The notes under the pieces were generated by a model. The model worked only from the letters and a program-made list of their open reading frames with translations, was not told the origin of the DNA and searched no databases. Below, piece after piece: positions 29,589 through 38,450 of a DNA stretch of 64,000 nucleotides. This DNA is from Solimonas aquatica (GTDB lineage: Bacteria; Pseudomonadota; Gammaproteobacteria; Nevskiales; Nevskiaceae): contig NZ_FOFS01000001.1 of NCBI RefSeq assembly GCF_900111015.1, positions 248,001-312,000 on the forward strand, written 5' to 3'. The position numbers and the translations under genes were made by a program. Position 1 is the first letter of the stretch. Each line of letters begins with the position of its first letter.

Positions 29589-31148
29589 ATGTCGAAACCA
29601 GCGTTCATTGCACACAGCCTGTGCCTGGGCAGCGTGCTGCTGCTTGGCGCCTGCAACAGCAGCAGCGAAGTGACGCAGGCGCTGCCGGCTTCCTCGGTGG
29701 CGCTGGCCGATTGTGGCGCCGGCTCGCAGCCGGAAACCGGGCTGCAGGGGCAGGTGCCGCTGGCGGACCGCCAGAGCGGACGCAATCTGTCCGCCTACAG
29801 CTGCAATCTGAAGCTCGTCGGCCAGTACCAGGGCCACGGCGCCAGCGTGGTCAGTCCCTCGCAGAGCCACTGCGCCTATCTGTCCACCAGCGGCGCGCTG
29901 CTCGATCCGCTGCAACTGCTGGAGAGCAATCCCGGCGTGTATGCGGTGGATGTCAGCGATGCCACGCAGCCGCGCTTCAGCGCCAATCTCCCCGGACCGG
30001 CGATGAACATCGGCACCTGGGAATCGCTGAAGACCAATGCCCCGCGGCAGCTGCTCGGCGGCGCGGCGGTGGGCCCGCTCACCGGCGTCGGATTCTTCGA
30101 TGTCTATGACATCTCGCAGTGCGAAAGCCCGGTGCATCTCAACGGCATCGGCGACAGCTCGCTGGAAGTGCCGGACAATCTCTTCGGCCATGAGGGCAAC
30201 TGGTCGCCGGACGGCATGACCTACTGGTCCACCGGCAACGCCCTGGGCACCATCACCGCCATCGATGCCAGCCAGCCCGCATCGCCGCGCATCGTCTACG
30301 CCGGCATCGCGGGCTTTCCGGTCAACCATGGCCTGGAATTCAGCGCCGACGGCAACACCATGTATCTGGCCACCTGCTTCCCCGGCGGCGTGGCGATTTA
30401 CGATGTCAGCGAAATCCAGAGCCGGCAGAGCACGCCCAGCATCCATCCGATCGGTTCCGTGCACTGGAACGCCTTCAGCTGCGGCCAGCATGCGCTGCCG
30501 GTGAGCTGGAACGGCAAGCCTTATCTGATTGCGCCGGATGAGTTCGATTCCGAAGGCATCCATATCCTGGACATCAGCGATCCCGGCGCGCCGAAGATCG
30601 TCAAGCAGATCCAGCTGGAGATCCAGCGCAAGGAAAACGCCGCGATCCGCAGCGCCGACACCGCCGGCAGCGGCCTGTTCGGTTACGAATCGCACTACTG
30701 CACGGTGGACCGCACGGACAATCCGCGCGCGCTGGCCTGCGGTTACTTCCAGTCCGGCATCCGCGTCTTCGATGTGCGTGATCCGCTGCAGCCGCGCGAG
30801 ATCGCCTACTACAACCCGGCCGCGCAGACCGGCAAGGGTCTGAGCCTGCAGCACTCGCTGCACGCCTGGATCGGCGGCCTGCTGCCCACCATTTCCGATC
30901 TCTACACCTCGGACTCCGGCATCAGCGTCGGCACGCTCAGCATCGATGCGCGCTACGTGGGCAATTACGTCGCGCAGCTGCCCAGCCTGCTCACCAATCT
31001 CGGTGACGGTGGTCCGGTGTCCGGCAATCTCAGCGCCGACTGGTGCAGCTCGCCGCCGCGCTTCGTCGGCAATCAGCTCTGGGTGAGCTGCATGGACAAC
31101 GGCTTGCTGGTGCTGGAGTTCACCAACGGCGTGTACTCGCCTTCGTGA
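29589..31148 (+). CDS. LVIVD-repeat lipoprotein
   Basis: About 519 residues from ATG 29589 with GGGGAGGAGAGAG upstream as ribosome site. Lipobox LLLGAC lies near residue 17-22, predicting a lipid-anchored, exported protein. The rest is a beta-propeller-like repeat protein: VYAVDVSDATQPRF, FDVYDISQCESPV, IHILDISDPGAPK and IRVFDVRDPLQPRE are LVIVD-type blades. Function unknown. Its stop overlaps the DUF305 start (GTGA), so the two are probably one unit. Confidence 0.82.
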   Translation: MSKPAFIAHSLCLGSVLLLGACNSSSEVTQALPASSVALADCGAGSQPETGLQGQVPLADRQSGRNLSAYSCNLKLVGQYQGHGASVVSPSQSHCAYLSTSGALLDPLQLLESNPGVYAVDVSDATQPRFSANLPGPAMNIGTWESLKTNAPRQLLGGAAVGPLTGVGFFDVYDISQCESPVHLNGIGDSSLEVPDNLFGHEGNWSPDGMTYWSTGNALGTITAIDASQPASPRIVYAGIAGFPVNHGLEFSADGNTMYLATCFPGGVAIYDVSEIQSRQSTPSIHPIGSVHWNAFSCGQHALPVSWNGKPYLIAPDEFDSEGIHILDISDPGAPKIVKQIQLEIQRKENAAIRSADTAGSGLFGYESHYCTVDRTDNPRALACGYFQSGIRVFDVRDPLQPREIAYYNPAAQTGKGLSLQHSLHAWIGGLLPTISDLYTSDSGISVGTLSIDARYVGNYVAQLPSLLTNLGDGGPVSGNLSADWCSSPPRFVGNQLWVSCMDNGLLVLEFTNGVYSPS

Positions 31149-31792
31149 AGTCGCGTCTGGTCTGGCTGCTGAGCCTGGTGCTGGCCTTCGCGGCGGGCGC
31201 GAGCCTGCATTGGGTCTGGCAGCGGCATCCGGCGCAGCCTGCGCTCGCCGCGCCGAATGCGGTGGACCTGGGGTTCACGCAAGCCATGCTGGTGCATCAC
31301 CAGCAGGCAGTGCTGATGACGCAGCTGCTGCTGGCGCGCGGCGAGACGCGTTTTCCGGGGCTGGCCCGTTCCATCCAGACCGCGCAGCTGGTGGAACTGG
31401 GGCAGATGAAAGGCTGGCTGCAGCTCTGGCAGGCACCGCTGCTGCCCTCGCGTCACGGCATGGACTGGATGCGCCTTGGCCGTAGCCCGCCCGATGAGGC
31501 GCTGCAGCGCTATCTGCTCGACTGCCAGCGCGCGCCCGGCGGCATGCCGGGTCTGGCCAGTTCCGATGAGATCGATCAGCTGCGTCGCCTCGACGGCGCG
31601 GCGCGCGATGCGCTGTTTCTGGAGCTGATGATCCGTCACCATCAGGGCGCGCTGCCGATGGCACGCTTCGCCGCCATCAATGCCGACACCCCGGCACTGC
31701 GCGGTCTGGCCACGCAGATTCTCGCGCAGCAGGCCGAAGAGCTGGCGCAGATGAGCCTGCTGCAGCGTGCACTGGGCGCGGCTCCGCGCTAG
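31145..31792 (+). CDS. DUF305 secreted or membrane-anchored protein
   Basis: 215 residues from GTG 31145 (overlap GTGA with the lipoprotein). An N-terminal hydrophobic segment (LVWLLSLVLAFAAGASLHWV) is followed by the DUF305 four-helix domain with paired histidines MLVHHQQAVLM and LMIRHHQGALPM, which are likely metal ligands. DUF305 proteins are often associated with copper stress, but no metal can be assigned here. Confidence 0.87.
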   Translation: MKSRLVWLLSLVLAFAAGASLHWVWQRHPAQPALAAPNAVDLGFTQAMLVHHQQAVLMTQLLLARGETRFPGLARSIQTAQLVELGQMKGWLQLWQAPLLPSRHGMDWMRLGRSPPDEALQRYLLDCQRAPGGMPGLASSDEIDQLRRLDGAARDALFLELMIRHHQGALPMARFAAINADTPALRGLATQILAQQAEELAQMSLLQRALGAAPR

Positions 31793-31854
31793 GCGCGTTT
31801 TTACCTTCCGCCGCTGCCCGCGCGTTTCCGCTGATGCGTGTCCGGGTGTTACGC

Positions 31855-31884
31855 GAAAGTCTCGGCGCGCCGGTCTCGACTTTC
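31855..31884. promoter_or_regulatory. Inverted repeat upstream of the HSD10-like SDR
   Basis: GAAAGTC (31855-31861) and GACTTTC (31878-31884) form a 7-base inverted repeat with a 16-base spacer, 133 bases upstream of the SDR start. Possible operator; no regulator is encoded next to it. Confidence 0.3.
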
Positions 31885-32016
31885 ATCGATGGCGATCACC
31901 TTCTGCCGATGCGCTTTGCCTGGGCCTGAAGGTCCAAACCAAAGACGGGTGCGGATAGCTCCGGCCTGTGGCATAAGCCTGGACTCCATTCGGATCAGCA
32001 CAAGGAGCAATCTGTC

Positions 32017-32778
32017 GTGAACATTCAAGGAGTGGCCGCCATCGTCACCGGTGGCGCCTCGGGTCTGGGCGGCGCCACCGCCGAGCGTCTGGCGCGCGCC
32101 GGTGCCAAAGTCACCATCTTCGATCTCAATGCCGAGCTGGCCGCTGCCAAGGCGCGCGAAATCGGCGCGCATCATGCCGCACTGGATGTCTGCGACGAGG
32201 CCGCCGTGGCCAAGGCCATCGCCGATGCCGAGGGCGTGAACGGCAAGGCACGCATTCTGGTCAACTGCGCCGGCATCGGCCCGCCGGCCAAGGTCATCGA
32301 CCGCAATGGCCAGGCGCTGCCGCTGGCGGCCTTCGCCAGGATCGTGCAGATCAACCTCATGGGCACCTTCAATGTGCTCTCGAAGTTCGCCGCACGCCTG
32401 CACGATGCCGAGCCCATCGGCGAAGAGCGCGGCGTGATCATCAACACCGCGAGCGTCGCCGCCTATGACGGCCAGATCGGTCAGGCCGCCTATGCCGCCT
32501 CCAAGTCCGGTGTGGTGGGCATGACCCTGCCCATCGCCCGCGAGCTGGCGCGCTACGGCATCCGCGTGATGACCATCGCCCCCGGCATCTTCTGGACGCC
32601 GCTGCTGGCCTCGCTGCCCAAGGACGCGCAGGACTCGCTGGGCAAGCAGGTGCCGTTCCCCAGCCGTCTGGGGCAGCCCGACGAATACGCGCAGCTGGTG
32701 GAAGCCATCGTGAGCAATCCCATGCTCAACGGCGAAACGATCCGCCTGGACGGCGCGATCCGCATGGCGCCGAAGTGA
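32017..32778 (+). CDS. 3-hydroxyacyl-CoA dehydrogenase-like SDR (HSD10 type)
   Basis: 253 residues. GTG start at 32017 with AAGGAG ten bases upstream. NAD site TGGASGLGGATAE, NCAGIG, catalytic S146, Y159 and K163 (NTASVAAYDGQIGQAAYAASK region) and the C-terminal APGIFWTPLLASLP typical of HSD17B10-like enzymes. These oxidise short branched 3-hydroxyacyl-CoAs or hydroxysteroids. It stands alone with no downstream partner on its strand. Confidence 0.92.
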   Translation: MNIQGVAAIVTGGASGLGGATAERLARAGAKVTIFDLNAELAAAKAREIGAHHAALDVCDEAAVAKAIADAEGVNGKARILVNCAGIGPPAKVIDRNGQALPLAAFARIVQINLMGTFNVLSKFAARLHDAEPIGEERGVIINTASVAAYDGQIGQAAYAASKSGVVGMTLPIARELARYGIRVMTIAPGIFWTPLLASLPKDAQDSLGKQVPFPSRLGQPDEYAQLVEAIVSNPMLNGETIRLDGAIRMAPK

Positions 32779-33400
32779 AGCAAGCCGTCCGCGAGCGTTC
32801 GCAGTAGGGCGCGGCGCGTGTCGAAGAGGCCGTGCGCCGCGAGGCGCACGGACCCGGCGACGCGATGGCGTGTGCATTGCGCGTGCGGCCAGTGCGCTCA
32901 GACCGCGCATCCATCGCTGATGGCAACCATCAGATGCAGCGGTAGATGGCGTGCGCACAGATCTGCAGCGGCCTCCCGCCGCCGGGAATGCCGGTGGTCC
33001 CATGATGCCGATCGGCCGTCCGGTATCCAGCGTCCGGCGCCGCCACGCGCGGCAAGCAAGCGTAGCCCGGATGCAGCGCAGCGGAATCCGGGACCCAATC
33101 CCGGAATCCAGAATCGGGATCGACCCCACTACCAGCCCAGTCATTCGGCAGCAGGCGATGCAAGACTTCGCAATGAAACGACGGATGCAGCCCGTCGCAA
33201 ACCCGTCGTACTCAGCCGTGCTCCACGGGGTTGAAGTCCATGCTAGTCACATGCCTTTGTAGGTCGACTTGGTTACGGATGCGGCGCGCTGCGAGCCAGG
33301 CCCGCGACGGCTTTGCCGCCATCCGCGAGATTCTGGAGCGCACCACTGAAGACGGCCTCGCAGACCCGTGACCGCAGCTGATTTCAGGGGGCGAGCCCCC
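32779..33400. other. Intergenic stretch without a convincing gene
   Basis: 622 bases between convergent genes. It holds a REP-like hairpin (33066-33092) with a further related CCGGAAT segment to about 33107. The open frames here have arginine-rich, low-quality translations. A short GGGGGCGAGCCCCC palindrome at about 33387-33400 abuts the stop of the molybdoenzyme gene but lacks a T-run on the minus strand. Confidence 0.6.
33066..33092. repeat. REP-like hairpin (GTAGCCCGGATG...GGAATCCGGG type)
   Basis: CCCGGAT (33066-33072) pairs with ATCCGGG (33086-33092), within the run GTAGCCCGGATGCAGCGCAG. This GTAGCCCGGATG...AATCCGGGA unit is a common dispersed palindrome in proteobacterial genomes. A second partial copy (CCCAATCCCGGAAT) follows directly. 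Confidence 0.65.
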
Positions 33401-36118
33401 TCACCCCCGCTCCCCCGTCAACTTCGCATTCCCGAAAATCCCCATCTTCACCTTGCCGCTCAGCTTGTCGCCTTCAATCAGCACGTCGTACTTGAGCGTC
33501 ACGGACACCGGCTTGGTGACTTTCAGATCCCAGCGCAGGCGGTTGCCTTCGACCACGCCGCTGAAGGCTTGTGAGCCCATGTCGCTGTCGAGCGTACCGC
33601 TGACTTTGTCGCCGTCGGTGACGAAGTTGCCGTTGAATTTCTGCGGGCCGATGGGCGTGGCGAGCACCAGCTTCCAGATGCCGTCGATGCGGGTTTGCGT
33701 CGCGATCACCGGCGGCGCTTCGAGCACGGGCGCAGGTGCTGCGCTGGGGACGGGCGCGCTGGGCACTGGCACGGGCGCGCTTTCCGCAGGGCGGGGCGCC
33801 ATGGAGCGGCCTTCGATCACTTCCAGCAGCTTGCTCGGCGTCAGCGGCAGGTCCAGCGGGATCGCGCCGAAGGGCGAGAGCGCATCGGCAATGGCATTGA
33901 CCAGCGTGGGCGGGCCGACGATGCAGCCGCCTTCACCCACGCCGCGGAATCCGCCCACGGATTGCGAGGGCGTGCAGAGGTGGTGGTATTCGAAGTCCGG
34001 CACGTCGCTGATCGCCGGCAGCATGTAGTCCTTGTAGGTCACGGCGGTGGGATTGCCACGCGCATCGAAGCTGACGTGTTCCAGCAGCACGGTGCCGATG
34101 GCCTGCGCCAGACCGCCGGCGATCTGGCCTTCGACCACGGCGGGATTGATCATCACGCCGCAGTCCTCGCTGGAGATCCAGCGCAGGATTTTCACGAAGC
34201 CGGTGTCGGCGCTCACGTCCACCACGCACAGATGCGCGGCGCTGCTCAGGGTGAGCGGCGGCGGACGATAGCGGTACTGCGCTTCAAGGCCCGCTTCCAT
34301 GCCTTCCGGCAGTCGCTCGGGTTCGCCGTAAGCCACTTCGGCAATCTCGCGCAGGCTGCGGCTTTTCTCCGGCTCGCCATCGACCAGGATGCGGCCGTTT
34401 TCGATCCGCACGCGCTGTGCATCCGTCTCCAGCAGGTGCGCGGCCACGCGCCTGAGCTTGTCGCGCAGCAGCTCGGCGGCCTTGATGGACGCACCGCCGC
34501 CGGCCACGGCCTGGCGGCTGCCGGAGGCGCCGGCCCCGAAGCCGCCGCGTGAGCTGTCGTCCTCGTGCACGGAGACATCCGCCAGCGGCACGCCCAGGGT
34601 TTCGGCAATCACCTGCGCCATGGTGGTCTGCGTACCATGGCCTTGCGAGTGGGTGCTGAGCACGGCGCTGACCTTGCCGGTGGGCTCGATGCGGATCTGC
34701 GCCACATCGCTGGCCAGCACGCTGATGCCGGCGCTGCCGGCGGTGGGTTCGATGTAGGCGGCAAAGCCCAGGCCCAGGTAACGGCCCTGCTTGCGCGCCT
34801 GCGCCTGCTCGGCGCGGAAGGCGGCGACATCGAACTTCTGCAGCAGCAGCTCAAGGCATTCGGCCGGCGTGATGTCTTCCAGCGGAATGCCGAAGGGCGT
34901 GGTGCGCGGCTGATCGGCCTTGTAGACCAGATTGCGGCGGCGGATTTCGATGGGGTCGATGCCGATCTGCCGCGCTGCGATGTCGAGCAGGGTTTCGCGC
35001 GCCAGCGATTCCATGGCCCAGGGGCCGCGATACGCGGCCAGACCCACGGTGTTGGTGAACCAGCCCTTGGTGTAGAAGTTGAACTGCGGCATCTTGTACG
35101 CCGCCCACAGGAACATCGACACCGCGATATTGCAGTCGGCGCCGTGCGGATAGGCGCCGTTGTCCAGGTCGTAATCGGAATGCGCGGCGAGCATACGGCC
35201 TTCGTTGTCGAAGGCGGCGCGGATGCGCATCTGCTGATCGCGGGCCTGATTGGACGCGGTGAGATTTTCCAGGCGGTCTTCGATCCACTTCAACGGCCGG
35301 CCGAAGATCAAACCGGCGGCGATCACCGCGATTTCCTCACGCCAGGGCTGCACCTTCAAACCAAAAGAGCCGCCCACGTCCTTTGAGATCACCCGGATGC
35401 CGGTCGGCGGCAGGCCGAAAGCCTGGGCGATATAGCGCGCCGCCATCTGCGGACTCTGGCAGGCGAGGTACACCGTCAGCTCGCCCTCACCATGCTTGGC
35501 CACCACCACGCCGCGCGTCTCGATGGGCGACTGCGCGACGCGCTGGTGATGCACCGTGGTGCTGACCACATGCGGCGCCTGCGCCAGCAGCGCTTCGATG
35601 GCTTCGTCGTGCTCCTCGCCCATGGCCACGGCGATATTGCTGTCGCTGTCGGGATGCACCAGCGCGCCTTCGCGCGCGGCGTCGATGCCGACCACCGGGG
35701 TTTCTTCTTCGTAATCCACCTGCACCAGACCGGCGGCGTCTTCGGCGATGTAGCGGTTCTGCGCAATCACCAGCGCCACCGGATCGCCCACGTAGGCCAC
35801 GCGGCCGCTGGCCAGCGGCGTGATCTGCACGGCGGGCGCGGCGAGAAAGAAGCTGAGCATGTCGATCTTGAAGCGCGCCAGATCCTGCGCGGTGTAGACC
35901 GCATACACGCCGGGCAGGGCGAGGGCCGGGCTGGCATCGAGACTGCGGATGCGGCCGCGTGCGATGGGGCTGCGCACGAAGGCCACGTGCAGCATGCCGG
36001 GCAGCGAGACGTCGTCCACGTACACGCCGCGTCCGGTGAGCAGGCGCGCGTCTTCCTTGCGCTCGACGCGCTGGCCGATGTAACGGCCGGCTTGCGGCGG
36101 ATGCTGAGCGTCATTCAT
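33401..36118 (-). CDS. Molybdopterin-binding large subunit, xanthine/CO-dehydrogenase family, with extra C-terminal domain
   Basis: 905 residues. The Mo-cofactor core spans about 10-775: GRGVYVDDVSLPGMLH, SKDVGGSFGLK, SQGHGTQTTMAQV and GVGEGGCIVGPP with the conserved active-site Glu. The loop that in aerobic CO dehydrogenase reads AYRCSFR is AYRGPWAMES, so a different substrate, probably organic, is likely. After a Pro/Ala linker (PAESAPVPVPSAPVPS region) comes about 100 residues of beta-rich sequence (GIWKLVLATPIGPQKFNG ... KVKMGIFGNAKL). It overlaps the small subunit by eight bases. Confidence 0.9.
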   Translation of the reverse strand: MNDAQHPPQAGRYIGQRVERKEDARLLTGRGVYVDDVSLPGMLHVAFVRSPIARGRIRSLDASPALALPGVYAVYTAQDLARFKIDMLSFFLAAPAVQITPLASGRVAYVGDPVALVIAQNRYIAEDAAGLVQVDYEEETPVVGIDAAREGALVHPDSDSNIAVAMGEEHDEAIEALLAQAPHVVSTTVHHQRVAQSPIETRGVVVAKHGEGELTVYLACQSPQMAARYIAQAFGLPPTGIRVISKDVGGSFGLKVQPWREEIAVIAAGLIFGRPLKWIEDRLENLTASNQARDQQMRIRAAFDNEGRMLAAHSDYDLDNGAYPHGADCNIAVSMFLWAAYKMPQFNFYTKGWFTNTVGLAAYRGPWAMESLARETLLDIAARQIGIDPIEIRRRNLVYKADQPRTTPFGIPLEDITPAECLELLLQKFDVAAFRAEQAQARKQGRYLGLGFAAYIEPTAGSAGISVLASDVAQIRIEPTGKVSAVLSTHSQGHGTQTTMAQVIAETLGVPLADVSVHEDDSSRGGFGAGASGSRQAVAGGGASIKAAELLRDKLRRVAAHLLETDAQRVRIENGRILVDGEPEKSRSLREIAEVAYGEPERLPEGMEAGLEAQYRYRPPPLTLSSAAHLCVVDVSADTGFVKILRWISSEDCGVMINPAVVEGQIAGGLAQAIGTVLLEHVSFDARGNPTAVTYKDYMLPAISDVPDFEYHHLCTPSQSVGGFRGVGEGGCIVGPPTLVNAIADALSPFGAIPLDLPLTPSKLLEVIEGRSMAPRPAESAPVPVPSAPVPSAAPAPVLEAPPVIATQTRIDGIWKLVLATPIGPQKFNGNFVTDGDKVSGTLDSDMGSQAFSGVVEGNRLRWDLKVTKPVSVTLKYDVLIEGDKLSGKVKMGIFGNAKLTGERG

Positions 36119-36599
36119 GGGCGGACTCCGCCGGCGTGCCGGCGAGCTGCCGCACCGCGCGGCGTATGCCCTGATAACCCGTGCAGCGGCACAGATGCCC
36201 GGACAGCGCGGCCAGCATGCGCTCTTCGCTGGGCGCGGCTTGCGCTTCGCGCAGCGCGGCCAGCGTCATGACGATGCCGGGCGTGCAGAAACCGCACTGC
36301 AGGCCATGCGTATCGCGCAGCGCCTGCTGCACCGGATGCAGGGTGCCGTCGGCGGCGGCCAGGCCTTCCACTGTGGTGATACTGCAGCCGTCGGCCTGCA
36401 CCGCGAGCATCAGGCAGGAACGCACGGCCTGACCGTCGACGATCACCGTGCAGGCGCCGCAGACGCCGTGCTCGCAGCCGACATGCACGCCGGTGTAGCC
36501 GGCTTCGTCGCGCAAAAAATCGCTGAGCAGCAGACGGCTTTCGACCGTGGCCTGATGCACGCGGCCGTTGATGCGGATCTGGATGGAATGGCTGCTCAC
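36111..36599 (-). CDS. [2Fe-2S] small subunit of the molybdoenzyme
   Basis: 162 residues from GTG 36599, which overlaps the medium-subunit stop (GTGA); an ATG at 36644 lies inside that gene. Plant-type ferredoxin domain with CEHGVCGACTV and a distal C, then the alpha-helical domain with CGFCTPGIV and CRCTGYQ holding the second cluster. It passes electrons from the Mo site to FAD. Confidence 0.95.
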   Translation of the reverse strand: MSSHSIQIRINGRVHQATVESRLLLSDFLRDEAGYTGVHVGCEHGVCGACTVIVDGQAVRSCLMLAVQADGCSITTVEGLAAADGTLHPVQQALRDTHGLQCGFCTPGIVMTLAALREAQAAPSEERMLAALSGHLCRCTGYQGIRRAVRQLAGTPAESAHE

Positions 36600-37465
36600 G
36601 CGGCTTGTCTCGCTGGCAAGGTTTCGGACAGCAGCTTCGCGCACAGACGCCGGCCGACGGTGCGGCGGTATTCGGCGCTGGCGTGATGGTCGTCGAAAGG
36701 TGCGGTGTCGGCGATGGCAAGCTGCGCAATCGCCTGCGCGTCGATCTGCTCGGGATTCTGGTTCAGCAGCGCGGCCTCGGCCTGACGGGCGCGGATCGGC
36801 GTGGGGCCCATGCCGAACCAGGCCAGGCCGGCGCGGCTGATGCGGCCGTCCTGCACGGTGACGGCGCCGCTGAAACCCACCAGCGCAAAATCGCCCGGGC
36901 GCTGTGCAATCTCGCGGAACAGCCAGCTGGTGCCGGCCGGCCAGTCGGGGAATTCGATGCCGACCAGCAGCTCATCGGGTTCCAGCGCGGTGGCATAAGG
37001 CCCGAAGTAAAAGTCCTGCAGCGGCACGCGGCGCGTGCCGCGCAGCGAGCGCAGCTCCACGCTCGCCCCCAAGGCCAGCGCGGTGGCCGGCAGTTCCGCG
37101 GCGGGTTCGCCCAGCGCAATCGAGCCGCCCACGGTGCCGCGATTGCGCGTCTGATGATGGCCGACATGACGCGCGGCAGTGACCAGCGAGGGCAGGGCGC
37201 GGCCGATTTCAGCGTGCGCGATGAGCTCGTTCTGGCGCAGCGTGGGGCCGATGCGCGTGCAGCCGTCACCACGCGTCACCGTCTTGAGCGCCGCGATGCG
37301 CGTGATGTCCACCACGATGAAGGGCTGGCTCATGCGCAGCGCCAGCAACGGCATCAGGGTCTGGCCGCCGGCCAGCACGGTGGCGCCGCCGCCGGCTTCG
37401 CTGAGCAGGCGGCAAGCCTCCTCGATGCTGCTCGGCGCGTAGTAGTCGAAGGCCGCCGGCTTCAC
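36596..37465 (-). CDS. FAD-binding medium subunit of the molybdoenzyme
   Basis: 289 residues. FAD motifs LAGGQTLMPLLALR (about 31-44) and RGTVGGSIALGEPAAEL (about 109-125) mark the CoxM/FAD subunit of xanthine-dehydrogenase-family enzymes. Its ATG overlaps the stop of the upstream CoxG-like gene, and its own stop overlaps the small subunit start, so all four genes are coupled. Confidence 0.95.
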   Translation of the reverse strand: MKPAAFDYYAPSSIEEACRLLSEAGGGATVLAGGQTLMPLLALRMSQPFIVVDITRIAALKTVTRGDGCTRIGPTLRQNELIAHAEIGRALPSLVTAARHVGHHQTRNRGTVGGSIALGEPAAELPATALALGASVELRSLRGTRRVPLQDFYFGPYATALEPDELLVGIEFPDWPAGTSWLFREIAQRPGDFALVGFSGAVTVQDGRISRAGLAWFGMGPTPIRARQAEAALLNQNPEQIDAQAIAQLAIADTAPFDDHHASAEYRRTVGRRLCAKLLSETLPARQAA

Positions 37466-38208
37466 CGCGGCTTCTCCCCGGTGAGGCGTGACAGCAGTTC
37501 GGCATCGAGCATCAGTACCGGTGCGGCGGCGCGGCGGCCGAATTCAAAGCCGGCGGCACCGACGATGAGCAGCAGCAGGCCGATGGCAAGGCCCATCCAC
37601 TCGGAGGCCGCGCCGGCCGGCTGCGCCTGCCCGATGAGATAACCGGTGAGCGTTGCGAGCACCAGCGCCAGCAGCCAGGCCATGGGCAGGCCGCGCGGCG
37701 CGCTCGGTGCGGCGGCGGGACGCGCGATGCCCTTGGCGGCAGCGCCTGGTACAGCAGCGGCCTCCGGCGGCGCCACCAGCACATTGCCGAACTGCTGGAA
37801 GAAGCGTCCCGCCAGCTGCTTGGCGGTGGCGTCGATGATGGGTCCGCCCAGCTGCGCGAGACGGCCGCCGACCTGCGCGTCCACTTCATAAGTGAGCAGC
37901 GTGGCGTCGCCGTCGTCGCTCAGGCGCACCTTGGCGCCGCTCTTCACGAAGCCCACCGTGCCGCCCTGACCTTCGATGGTGAGGGTGTAGCTCTGCTGCG
38001 GCACGATGTCGGACAAGGTCACCGAGCCGTTGAAGCGCGCGCCGATGGGGCCGATCTTGATCTCGGCGGTGGCCAGCATGCGCTCGGCGGATTCACGCGT
38101 GACCGACTGGCAACCCGGGATGCTGCGACGAAGCACCTCCGGATCGTTCAGTCCTTCCCAGACCTGTGGTCGGGTCGCGGCAATCCGTTGCTGTCCGGTC
38201 ATCTGCAT
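37462..38208 (-). CDS. CoxG-like SRPBCC protein with C-terminal membrane spans
   Basis: 248 residues from ATG 38208 (MQMTGQQRIAATRPQVW). The first 145 residues form the CoxG/SRPBCC fold (CQSVTRES, IGPIGARFNGSVTL, AQVGGRLAQLGGPIID). Pro/Ala linker follows, then two hydrophobic helices (MAWLLALVLATLTGYLIG and GLAIGLLLLIVGAAGF) that should anchor it in the membrane. In carboxydotrophs CoxG recruits CO dehydrogenase to the membrane; a similar role for this enzyme is inferred. First gene of the operon. Confidence 0.88.
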   Translation of the reverse strand: MQMTGQQRIAATRPQVWEGLNDPEVLRRSIPGCQSVTRESAERMLATAEIKIGPIGARFNGSVTLSDIVPQQSYTLTIEGQGGTVGFVKSGAKVRLSDDGDATLLTYEVDAQVGGRLAQLGGPIIDATAKQLAGRFFQQFGNVLVAPPEAAAVPGAAAKGIARPAAAPSAPRGLPMAWLLALVLATLTGYLIGQAQPAGAASEWMGLAIGLLLLIVGAAGFEFGRRAAAPVLMLDAELLSRLTGEKPR

Positions 38209-38300
38209 GGCTTGTGTTCTCTGCTGCGTGATGGAAATAAACAAGCGCCACGATCTTGCATCGCAGCTTCATCGTTGATCTTGATGATTGGTGACAGAAT

Positions 38301-38318
38301 GCTGACGCGAACGTCAGC
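38301..38318. promoter_or_regulatory. Candidate operator between the molybdoenzyme operon and the serine hydrolase
   Basis: GCTGACG-CGAA-CGTCAGC is a perfect 7-base inverted repeat in the 242-base divergent gap (38209-38450). It is placed to affect either direction. No regulator gene sits in the gap; the AraC gene downstream is one candidate. Confidence 0.45.
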
Positions 38319-38450
38319 CCCCGTCAACAAGCCTCTGCAGCCTGTAAGCGCAAAAATTTGTCCCTTCGCGCAGCGGCAAAATGCCGGTCCGCGCTTGCGC
38401 CACCCGCGTCGAGCCGCTAGCGTCAAAGAACAAATACAAGGGGAGACACG

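Noticed and set aside
33401-36118. Aerobic CO dehydrogenase CoxL
   Set aside because: The diagnostic AYRCSFR loop is absent (AYRGPW), so only family-level assignment is given.
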